Shown: piece after piece, positions 18,472 through 27,325 of the stretch | Position numbering within the stretch: the first letter of the stretch is position 1 | Layout of the letters: each line of letters opens with the position of its first letter | NCBI GenBank assembly: GCA_027943245.1 | Contig: JANDJZ010000633.1 | Location: 1-29,388 of the forward strand | Source of the DNA: Acanthamoeba sp. SK_2022b | Taxonomy: Eukaryota > Discosea > Longamoebia > Acanthamoebidae | DNA length: 29,388 bases | Direction of reading: 5' to 3' | Notes under the pieces: model-generated | The model's input: only the letters and a program-made list of their open reading frames with translations | Databases searched by the model: none | Told to the model about the DNA's origin: nothing | Made by a program: the position numbers and the translations under genes

Positions 18472-19496
18472 TCAGTTGAGCAGGTCGTAGATGTCCGAAC
18501 GAGTGCCTCTCGAAGCAGGGGTGGCGGGCAAAGAGGGAGAATCACACTGGCGGGCCTCGTCCACGAGTTGCTGTCGATCATCCTTCTGTTGTCTCTTCTT
18601 GGCGAAGTTGCGACTATACCGCAGCCCACACGCGTTGCACAACCTGAATTCGCGCCCACAGGATCACCTTGCACCAGTTAGGTTTGCACGTGCAGTCGCG
18701 GCACGCCCCAAAATATCATGAGGGGTGGGCGTACATGGCCTTGTCGAACGGGCCCCGCCGCCACTGCGAGGACTCACTCGTGCCGCAGTGGGCGCACATC
18801 TTGTGGTTGCGAGCGCGTGGCTTCCTCTCTGTGCCCGATGGCGCCCACCCGAGTTGGGGCCTCGCCAGCGGCTCGTCGCCTGCGAAACAGAAGAGCGCTC
18901 GCTGTACCGTTGGAGACGGCGAAGGCGAAGGCGACGACAGAGGCGACGAGGGGTACGCGCTGAAGCTTGAACCAGGAGTGACGGGCGTGGTCGTGGTGGT
19001 CGTGGTGGCGTAGGGTGAGGAAGAGCGAGACACCGTAGAGACGCAGTCGTTTGTGGGCGAAGAGCTGCGACTGCTCCCCGGCTGGCCGTGGAGTGAGATG
19101 AAGGCACGCCTGAGCTGTTCGGTGGTCGTGGTGAACTGGTCCCACTCCTCCCTGGTCAGCGGCACGCTTTGCGCCTTGGACGCGAGATAGCTCAGGCTCG
19201 CCGCAGAAGCCGCTATCTGTTGCACGCCACCCGAAGGTAAGGCCAAAAGAGCGAAAGCGAATTCACGAACGAGAAAAGAGAAGACAGTCTCATACGTCGT
19301 AGTACGAGGCTTGGCAAGACGCGGCCTGGGCGAGGTCGGCCATGGTAGGCGGCGGTGCTCTGTCGGAGCTGCTGCAGTGTTCTTGAACTCGACGAACTGG
19401 CGAAGAGCAGGTTGCGGTAGGTAGTGGAGGCCGCCTGCTGGTTAGCGACGAGGTATCGTAGAAGGCGCTGTAGTGTACTGGGAAAGAGGCGTTCAT
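18472..19496 (-). CDS. GATA-type zinc-finger transcription factor
   Basis: Three exons (19496-19296, 19216-18735, 18643-18472) give 284 residues. The C-terminal zinc finger is split by the second intron. It reads CAHCGTSESSQWRRGP, then LCNACGLRYSRNFAKKR, with zinc ligands C208, C211, C230, C233 and a C-x2-C-x18-C-x2-C spacing. This is the class seen in plants and many fungi and protists. The N-terminal part has an Ala/Ser helix (IAASAASLSYLASK) and a helical block REEWDQFTTTTEQLRRAFISL, then a long Ser/Thr/Pro-rich disordered region. It should bind GATA sequences and act in the nucleus as a regulator. The first exon is less certain because it has no conserved domain, but phase and donor (GTATGA) fit. 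Confidence 0.9.
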
Positions 19497-20232
19497 GGCA
19501 GTAGGTGAAGGTTTGTGTGGCGGTTTGGTGCGGACTTGAGTTGGTGGCGCGAGTAGCGCAAAAGAGGTGGCTCGCTTTATGTAGGGGGACTCAACAGGTG
19601 AACTGCGGTTTTAGGTGGGCTCTATGGTCAAATGGTATGGTGGGCGAGGTGGGATTGTGATGAAAGTGATGCACGGAGGACCCTGTCACACGATGACGTG
19701 CACCTGGTTAGGTGACCAACGAGTCCATAGGAGGTAAAGAGTTAGGGTCCCCTTTTTATGTTAGCGAATGGTCGTGGAGTGGCATCTCCCGCCAGCCTAC
19801 GTGACCAAGCCACACAGGCACGGGCCCGGAAAAGTGGTGGGGAGGAATTGAAAACAACCGGTGGCCCCACAGGTTGTTCCATATTGGTTAACCAACACGA
19901 CGACTTTAGGTCCGGCCGACCGGCAACGTGGCCTCTCTGCATGGCCATTGGATAATCAAGAGGATGCAAAGGCGATCGCCGTGTGTCGTTGACCTGCTGT
20001 GGGGCGAGTCAACCGTCGGCAACATCGCTGGGAGATGCCGTAGATGTCGTCGCGATGGCGCAATGTCGATCTCAGAGTGCGGTGACCACAACGACTCACT
20101 GCGCGGCCGCGCAGTGCCAAATAGATCACAGATCAGCCAGGAACGAGTCCCTCTCACCGCACGCCCAACACACTGTCAAGCCCGATGAAGACAGAGGCGA
20201 AGCGTCAGCTAGTCGACTTCATCTTGACATCT
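19497..20232 (-). promoter_or_regulatory. 736-bp upstream region of the GATA gene
   Basis: There is no convincing coding frame here. It is the longest gene-free stretch and lies upstream of the GATA factor. It contains a perfect 20-bp palindrome at 20097-20116 and a 12-bp palindrome TTGGTTAACCAA at 19884-19895. A GGATAATC element lies near 19947 and could be bound by GATA proteins. The left third is G-rich on the plus strand. No RNA gene was recognised. Confidence 0.4.
20097..20116. repeat. Perfect 20-bp GC-rich palindrome
   Basis: CACTGCGCGGCCGCGCAGTG equals its own reverse complement. It could be a dimeric factor site or form a hairpin. It lies about 600 bp upstream of the GATA start and 117 bp downstream of the next gene's stop on the other side. 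Confidence 0.9.
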
Positions 20233-21543
20233 TCAGAAGTCCATCGAGCCTCTGCTGGGCTGTGGCCGCGTGAACCGTTTTCGCGTGTCCTTGGCCTTGA
20301 AGCGGTAGGGCGCCGGAGCTGCAGTGGAGACGTTCGATGGCGTGGTGGCGGACAGATTGACCACAGCGGCCCGCGGTACGCTCCACGTCGGTGAGGCCAC
20401 TGCCGAAGCTTCCGATGGCGTATGCTCCGCTATTGGAGCGATTACCGTGGTTGTGGCGACAACTGCGCCCGTCGCTGTGCGGCTTTCTGCTGTCTCTGCC
20501 TTCTTTCTCTTCACGCGCTGTGACACACCCAAATTAGCACACGCGAACGCAGCCCCCGCCCAACGCCACAAGCACACGCACGGGACATGCCACAGCGGCC
20601 GCGCATTGTAGGGGAGGGGCACCTCTTCGCGCGCCTTGACTGCCTTGTCCAGACGACGGGCCACGAGAAAGTGGCAAGCGACGATCGCCACGACGCAAAC
20701 GAAGGAGAGGCCGAGCGCGTCGTAAAAGGAGACCGACGAGGGCGCGTAGTGGAGGCGCAGCGTGAGTACGGTCGGCGAAGAGGGGGTCGCCTCGTCAACG
20801 ATGACTCTCTCCGCCTCGCCGTCGCTGCCGGCTTGCACGAAGAAGAGGGTCAAGCGGGGCGAGGGCAGGCCGGCCAGGTAGCTGTCGTTCAGTGGGCTCA
20901 GAGACACGGGCTGTTGTGTTGTAGAAGGAGAGGGGGATGAGTCGGTTGGCCAAGGCATGTGGTCCCTGTCAAGGCCGCGAGAAGTGATCACCTGGATGAG
21001 CAGAGTGTAGTTCCACGCGTCGTGCTTCATCGCCGAGGGCGCGTCCTCGTCGAGCGTGAACGTGTACTCGCGATGGACAAAGCTCTGGACCACGGCGACA
21101 GTTGCAATAGGGGGCGCGTAAGGACAGCACGACGCGAACGAGGAGACGCGAGCTTACGCTGTTGTGGGTCGTCACAAATAGGTGGGCCAGGTCGTTGGGC
21201 ACGCGCAGCGGCAGTGCCGGTACACTGTCTGTCACCCGCACCACGTAGCGGCACCCCTCTCGCAACGGCAGGGGCAAGGAGACGGAAAGCTGCCACTCTA
21301 CGGCAATGGTCACGCTAGAGACAAGGAAGGAAATCAGATCAAATAGGAGGAGGCAAGAAGGTGGGAATACCTTCTGTCTCTACTGTCGAGATGTGCGGAC
21401 GGCAGCAAATGCTTTTCAATCGCGAGATGTGGTCGCAACGAATAGCAGCGATTCTGAGCCACCACTTCCGGCGCCTGCACGCCCAACGTGCCGGAGAAGC
21501 ACATCATCAAGAGCAAGAGAAGGCACCTTCGTTCATTGTTCAT
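20233..21543 (-). CDS. Type I single-pass membrane protein of unknown function
   Basis: Three exons (21543-21371, 21314-21158, 21084-20233) give 393 residues. There is an N-terminal signal peptide (RRCLLLLLMMCFSGTLG). A beta-rich extracellular or luminal region follows, with blocks EWQLSVSLPLPLREGCRYVVRV and EYTFTLDED...WNYTLLIQVITSRG. A single membrane helix (ALGLSFVCVVAIVACHFLVA) comes next, then a basic cytoplasmic tail. The NYT and NDS sequons in the luminal part suit N-glycosylation. After the helix, a 60-nt in-frame stretch (about 20520-20579) starting GTGTGC and ending CACAG may be an intron, which would remove 20 residues. I do not recognise the family; the architecture suggests a receptor, adaptor or translocon-type subunit, but this is only an inference. 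Confidence 0.7.
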
Positions 21544-22095
21544 CTTCACTAATTCGTGTTTTATCTCCTTTTTTATTTATATAATTATTAAATTCGTTTC
21601 TTCATTTCATAAACAAAAACGAAACGTTACGCGTTTTCTTTTGCTGGTCAAGTCAACAAGATCCTTTTGGTCTGCGTTTCCACGACTGACGCTATCGCAG
21701 TGTCCCCTAGTCATACTCCCCCACGCCCACTAGCTCACTCTCTTGGCCCTCATCCACCAACTCGCCCTCGGCCTCCAGTTCGCCCTCAACTACCAGCTCA
21801 TCCTCCCTCTCCTTCGTCAACCAGCACGCCCTCGCCCTCATCGACCAGCTCGCCCTCAACGACCAGATCGCCTTCTCCCTCTCCCTCGCCAACCAGTTAG
21901 GGTCCCGCATTGCCAAGGTCGCCCCCACCAGCACCACCCTCGCCCATCTTCCTAAAAGCCCCCACCCGTGTGTGGCTGCCCAAGCCTGCTGTGCCTGCCT
22001 ACAGACTCATGCTGGCAGTGCGTAAAATTGAAACGAACAAGAATCGACGTGTGTATATTTTTACTGTGTGATGAAGAATTGGGGGGTCACATCGC
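21544..22095. other. 552-bp intergenic region with AT-rich block and degenerate minisatellite
   Basis: This is the upstream flank of the membrane protein gene and the 3' flank of the two-pore channel gene. The first 80 bases are AT-rich. Positions about 21751-21898 are imperfect tandem repeats. No gene with an ATG start and conserved content was found. Confidence 0.5.
21751..21898 (+). repeat. Degenerate 18-bp-unit tandem repeats
   Basis: Units resembling CTCGCCCTCAACGACCAG recur about six times, with lengths of 18, 24 and 30 bp, each ending in CAG. One frame stays open across them (21711-22025) and would read IDQLALNDQIAFSLSLANQ. It has no ATG and no clear splice connection, so it is listed as a repeat. 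Confidence 0.6.
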
Positions 22096-25010
22096 TCACT
22101 GCGATGGCGGCTTGGGGATCTGCACTAGGACGGATGGTCGCTCGTCCTCCTCCGGTGCCTTGTCGGCCTCCTTGATCTTGTCCAGCTGAGCCGAGACGGC
22201 ATCGAGGATGTTGGCCACGAGCAGGTTGAGCGTGAGCAGGTTGGTGAAGAACCAAAACAGGAAGAAGTAGATGCGGCTCGCCTCGTTGGTGGCCAACGCG
22301 ACAGCGTCCATGTAGATGAACCTGTGGTGCACACAACGATAAGACGATGAGAGGCAGCCCATCACGCAGGACCGATTCGGGAAGACGCACCAGTTATTGA
22401 TCACCATCAAATCGAACAAAACCACGCACGTGGAGCCAAAGTCGTTGAAGTTGTTGGGGAAGTAGCTGGCGGCTTCAAAGGCGGTTCCGTGCAGCACAGG
22501 GTTCTCGGTGTTGAGGAGACCGCCAAACATGCGGATGCCGAGGAGACCGAAGATGTAGTACTGGAACACAAGCACGCCTGGCAAATGGACGCGCAATGTA
22601 TTGATCGTAAGAAATGGCAATGTTACCCAATACAACCCACGATCGTCCTTTCTGTGCGGCGTACCGAGAAGCGCGGTGAAGATGGGGATGAGCTGGACAA
22701 GGGTGGCAAAGATCATCCTGAACTTCTTCATGCGCGAGAAGAGACGAAGGAGCCTCAACGAACGGAAGATCATGACGACCCTGACAAGCTTGCTGCCCAC
22801 CAGGTTGAGTTCGGAGAGGACCGAGGCAATCTACACAAACCCCATGCAGCGCGGATACACGATTAGACGCCTGGTCTTGCACGCGGTTTCTATCGAGCGG
22901 GCACGCGTTGGATACTTACCAAACCGATAATGGTGATGGTGGCATCGAACAGATTCTTGTAGTTGGAAGCGTAGCCTCGCAGACCCATGAGGAACATCTT
23001 GACCACCATCTCGCAAGTCCACAGGAGAGAGAAGAACCACTCGCCCAGGTCCCAGTGCCACTGCACAGGTGAGGTAAAGGTGAGTCAGTTGGCGCAAGTT
23101 GGTTCTGCGGTCGAGAACGCCGAGCGCAGAGCCAAGGCAGCGACGACTGTAGGTACCTGAACGGATCGGTCGAACCGTCCCGTAACGAAGAAGTAGGTTT
23201 GGAAAGCGAAGAAGACGCCGTTGAGCACGAGGAGCACGTCGATCGAGTACTCGAAGTACGGGTGAAAGATCACCGCGCTGCACGGACAGGAAATGGTAAG
23301 GGATGAGCGCACAGCTGTACTACGGACGTAGACAAGGACATCTGGTGAAGAAGTAAGTACCGAAGCGAGCGACAAAGGGGGCTATGCATCATGATGCTGT
23401 TGTGAATATCGCTGAGATAGCGGAACGTCCTCTTTGTGGCCGAGAGGCGGGCAACTTCTTCTTCGTTGGCGATGGGGTCGATGTCAATCTCTCCTAGAGA
23501 TCGGAAGGGAGCGTCAGAGAGGGTCCAATAAGACAACTAAGAGAGCCAAGGCTCGTCTCTCTCTCTCTCTCTCTCTCTCCCGACGATACCAGTTTCGTTG
23601 TGAGCGATCTGGAGGTGCAGCACGTTGGTAAATAGTTGTAGGAACTCGTAGTCGTCTAGCTTGCCATCGTGGTTGGCGTCGAGCTGGAGGCGAGGTGCAG
23701 GGACTATGTTGAGATTGAGGCAAGCGCACATGAGAAGCTAAATGGTGTAGTGGGCGTACCTCAGCAATCATCTTTTGGCTGTGCTCATCAACGACCATCG
23801 AGATCTTTGAACTGTACTTGCCCAGCTCGACGAGCAGCACTGCCACCCAGTCCAACTCGACTAGACCCTCCTTGTCTGTGCGTTGTGCAAGCACGGATAG
23901 GCGCGAAGGAGGAATGAGCCATGGAGCAAAGGCAAGGAAGGCTGATGAAGAGACGTGAGCATACCCCGATCCAGCTGATGGAAGGCAGACATCAAGGCCT
24001 TCTTCCTCCTCAGCACGTAGTACTGTTCCGTCTGTTCGAGGATGGTTTTGTAGTTGTTGTACACCGTAGAGAAGATGAACGGCAGAATGAAGTACAGGCC
24101 TGTGCCAAGCGCAGCGGGCCTTGTCAGGAAGGAGACCACGAAAGCTGTTGATAAAAGACGAAACCGTACCAATAACGAGGTAAATGATGAAGAAGATCAC
24201 GGAACTGCGGTGCTGGTAGTAGACGGGCATCCTCACGTCAGGCGAATTGGCCGTAGTGAGGAAGATGAAGAGATTGAGGAGAGAGTTGCCGAAGGAATCG
24301 AAGTAGTCGTGGCCCAGGTTCTCTTGGTCGAAAAAGAGGATCAAACCGAACCATGCGGCAGTGATGAGAAGTAGCAGCAGTAGCACCAGCAGCTCGAAGA
24401 TGATGGGGATGATCTTGATGATTTGCCACAAGGTGGCGCGAATTGAGGAGAACATCATGACAAAGAGGAAAGGCCGGAAGAATGGCGAAAAGAAGAGCGA
24501 ATCACGGTAGATGGGGACGAAGAGGGCGAACGCCGTGTCGGCGATCGAGAGCACGATGATGATGCCCTGCGCGAGGTAGGTGCCTTCCGAGAATCCGCTC
24601 TTGCCCATGATCTTGTAGCGTAGGAAAAGATCAAAGAGGAGCCATCCCAGACAGGCAAGTTGCACGCTGTCTGTCAAGACAAAGGGAAGCATGGGGACAC
24701 CCGAGTTCATGTAGATCTGGTCGTTTGCGCATTCGTTGGGGTAGGTGTGGCACCACCACGGCCGCTCGACGAAGGTGAACAGCATTATCAGAGCTATCGC
24801 GAGGAACCGGACGTGACCGAAATTCGTGTAGATGATTCTGACGTAGGGCGGCAGATAGACGTTCGGCACCTCGACGTTCATCGCGTAGGCGATCTTCTTG
24901 GCAGCAATCTGGATGTCCTTGGTACGGTCTACATCCATGGACTCCTTGAGCGTGCTGTAGTCTTTCTGGAGCGATGCGAGTAGCAGGCTACCCTCGGTGC
25001 TGCTCTCCAT
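22096..25010 (-). CDS. Two-pore cation channel (TPC) with EF-hands
   Basis: Ten exons (25010-24170, 24099-23965, 23875-23760, 23683-23590, 23493-23361, 23277-23157, 23060-22920, 22830-22665, 22577-22391, 22321-22096) give 719 residues. There are two six-helix domains. Filter I is FLTTANSPDVRMP (T252-P262). The linker has a degenerate EF-hand (D324-W335) and a canonical one (DANHDGKLDDYE, 366-377). Domain II has an Arg-rich S4 (R544, R550, R553, R556, R560), and filter II is INNW (642-645). TPCs conduct Ca2+ or Na+ in vacuoles and endolysosomes. The EF-hand pair resembles plant TPC1, while NNW in filter II resembles animal TPCs. The short C-terminal tail follows LLVANILDAVSAQL. All splice phases agree, and one donor is the ideal GTAAGT. 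Expected location: contractile vacuole, endosome or phagosome membrane. Confidence 0.95.
23556..23579. repeat. (TC)12 tract in a two-pore channel intron
   Basis: A pure TC run lies just inside the intron after the EF-hand exon (GA on the coding strand). Confidence 0.85.
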
Positions 25011-25541
25011 CTTAGCTGCTGTAGATTCACGCGTTGTAGGAGTGATCGAAGATGAAGATGGAGAGATGTTGGTCTATACTCCCCCCGCCTCGATTTCTGT
25101 TGAGGATGTAAACTCTACGCCGTGGCCACTCCAGGACTAAGTAATCGCGTTCCAACTGCGCTCAGCCGCTCGCTCTCGCAGATGTCTACTGAACGTCCAG
25201 AGATGCCACTGCTCGATTTGCGGCCGGGGTAGTCAATTGAGGTGAAGAAATGCGTGAAGAATTCGAACGCGACACCTCGTCTCCGTCGCCGCCAACTTCT
25301 CCAGCGCTTCTGTTTCGGCTCTGATTCGTGATTGGGTGCCAGAAGCCATTAATTGGGCTGGCACTCTTTCCTGGTTTCTCGGTCGAGCAGAACGGGGGAT
25401 CGTTGCTAAGCGCAGGCATCGACGTGCCGAGCATAGCCATGGTTGGGATGGTCTGATCATTATCTAAGAATGTGAGGCCTGCAATTACGGTGCTGGCCGT
25501 AACGCCAGTCGCTCCTCTTTCGGCAGTTCCCGTCAAACACG
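25011..25541. promoter_or_regulatory. 531-bp divergent upstream region (two-pore channel / NlpC-P60 gene)
   Basis: This lies between two divergent starts. Near the left end is an unusually C-rich stretch. A GATA-like element (TTATCT) lies at about 25461-25466, close to the peptidase gene. A minus-strand open frame of about 116 codons crosses it but lacks an ATG start and any recognised domain. No RNA gene is seen. Confidence 0.4.
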
Positions 25542-27137
25542 ATGAAGGCGGTTCTTGCGTGCGTGCTGGTGGCCTTGGTGGCCTTGCATGCTGCTGATGC
25601 CACCCTTTTGCCGAGGCCTCTAGACTTGGAGCACCGCGCCAAGAATGTTCCCTCTCTACCGCTTCTCGCTCAGGTCTGCCCCACCTTATTAATACAACCA
25701 GTCAAATCATAATGAGAGAGTCCAAGAGATGAACTGTGGTCATACACGTCTACGTGCAGGGCGCCGCGCGGCAGCACATGGTCGTTGGTGTTACCGCCTC
25801 GAACATGCGCTCGGCTCCGGGAGAAATGAAGTCCATCTCTTATAAGATCGACGACAACCAGCTTTCTCAGGCCCTCTTCTACGAGTCCATCTACATGCTG
25901 GCACCTCTTCCCCCTCCACTTTTGCTCTCCTTTCTTTATTTTTTAATTAATTCATTTTCTCATTAATTTAACTATTATTTATTTATTAAAATTGGTCCGC
26001 GTGCAGGAGGGAACTGAGTCTGAGGGATGGGTGATGACCGAAGCCCCGATGCAAGCCAATCTGGTGAACGGCGAGTGGGGCCCCTACCGCTCCTACATGA
26101 ACAAGAGCCACCTCGTCCCCGTCAGCTCCTTCCCGTCCTACAATCTGGTCGTGGTGAACAACGTACGTCCTATTAACCGTTCACCCACACCGAAAGGCGA
26201 CTCGCACGACTGGCAATGACCTTGGCCCCTCACCGACGCAGGTCGCCGAAGTGTACGGGCGCGAGTGTCATCTTACTGGTTGTCTGCCGAGTGACGTGAA
26301 GCTCGAGGTGGTGGTTGCCACCTTCCTGGAAGGCATCTCCCACTCCGACGGCTGGTGGAAGATCAGGCTGCCCTTCAACGTACCTCTCCTCCCCGAGAGA
26401 GAGAGAGAGAGAGAATGTGAACAAATCGCGCACACTTGGCTGACCAACGCTGGTCGACATCAGACGAAGAGCTTTGGCTGGATCAGAGAGAGGGACGTCC
26501 ACCCCCTGTCCGAGCAACCCAAGGGCAAGGAGCTTCGCCACGCTCTCGTGGAGAGGAGCAAGCAGCTCTTGGGCTGGTACTACTTCTGGGGAGGTCGCTC
26601 GGCGTTTGTCAAGGACCTGTGGAACGACAAGGTGATCCTCACCGGCGTCGATTGCTCTGGTACATGGCCCTGCAGCACTTGGTTTGGTACACGCACGGCG
26701 CCGAGGCCTTACACACATCTCCCTGGTCGCAGGCTTGGTGGGCACGATCTACAAGTCCCACGGCATCCTGCTGCCCCGCGACGCCGACCCCATGTTCCGC
26801 AAGAGCCGGAACGTGACCGACCCGACGGCCCTCCTTCCCGGCGACCTCTTCTTCTTTGCCCCCACCGGCCGTCCGACCGTCCACGTCACCCACGTGATGA
26901 TGTACGTCGGCGGCGACAAGCTGGTGGAGAGCTCCGTCCCATCGTTCGAAAACAACTCCACTCGCATCGTCACTCTGCGCGAGAGGTTTGGCTTTGACCT
27001 TCAGGTACACCCGTCCCCTCACCTCTTCGCTTGTTTCTGCGGGGATCTCACAAGCCTTGCAGGAGCTCAAGTGGGGCCTCTCCGCCAAGACGAACGGCGA
27101 CCTCATCTTCTGGGGCCGCATGCTCGATGACCAGTAG
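25542..27137 (+). CDS. Secreted SH3b - NlpC/P60 cysteine peptidase (YkfC-like)
   Basis: Seven exons (25542-25673, 25760-25900, 26007-26162, 26242-26379, 26464-26659, 26733-27004, 27063-27137) give 369 residues. The N-terminus is a signal peptide (AVLACVLVALVALHAADA). Two beta-rich SH3b-like regions follow (TASNMRSAPGE...GWVMTEAP; LEVVVATFLEG...GWWKIRL). The NlpC/P60 domain starts at ALVERSKQLLGWYYFWGGRS. Catalytic C253 lies in GVDCSGLV, and H308 in HVTHVMMYVGG. This layout matches bacterial gamma-D-glutamyl-diamino-acid endopeptidases that cut peptidoglycan peptides. The position usually held by the third polar residue looks like E320. In a phagotroph it would digest bacterial walls. The family suggests bacterial origin, but six introns and a eukaryotic-type leader show adaptation. 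Exon 2 appears to end at a non-standard GC donor. Confidence 0.9.
25901..26006 (+). other. Inferred GC-AG intron in the NlpC/P60 gene
   Basis: The SH3b reading frame stops making sense after YESIYML at 25900 and resumes with EGTESEGWV at 26007. Only a GC donor (CTG/GCACCT) joins them in phase 0. The lone nearby GT (GAGTCC) would shift the frame. The intron is AT-rich and ends GTGCAG. Confidence 0.5.
26395..26414 (+). repeat. (GA)10 tract in an NlpC/P60 intron
   Basis: A pure GA run lies shortly after the GTACCT donor of intron 4. Confidence 0.85.
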
Positions 27138-27325
27138 CTCCCTCCGGCTTTTGTTGTAGTTACAACAAATTGGGAAAAAAAAACAAATTATTAATTTTAA
27201 AACCTTTTTCTGTTTCCCGCCAAAACGAGGGCTGCCTGGAAAAACGCAACCTGAAACGCTGCCGGCGAGCATCTCAAAAAGAAACATAATCAGATTTTCG
27301 TTTGGTGGCCTCCGAGACAAGCATA
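27138..27325 (+). promoter_or_regulatory. LRRC40-like gene upstream region with an E2F-type site
   Basis: This 188-bp gap is AT-rich at first. TTTCCCGCCAAAA at 27213-27225 is a strong E2F consensus, readable on both strands (TTTCCCGC and TTTTGGCGGG). It lies about 100 bp upstream of the ATG. Confidence 0.55.

Noticed and set aside
25186..25536. Minus-strand open frame of about 116 codons upstream of the NlpC/P60 gene
   Set aside because: It has no ATG at its start and no recognisable domain, and it lies in the divergent promoter region.
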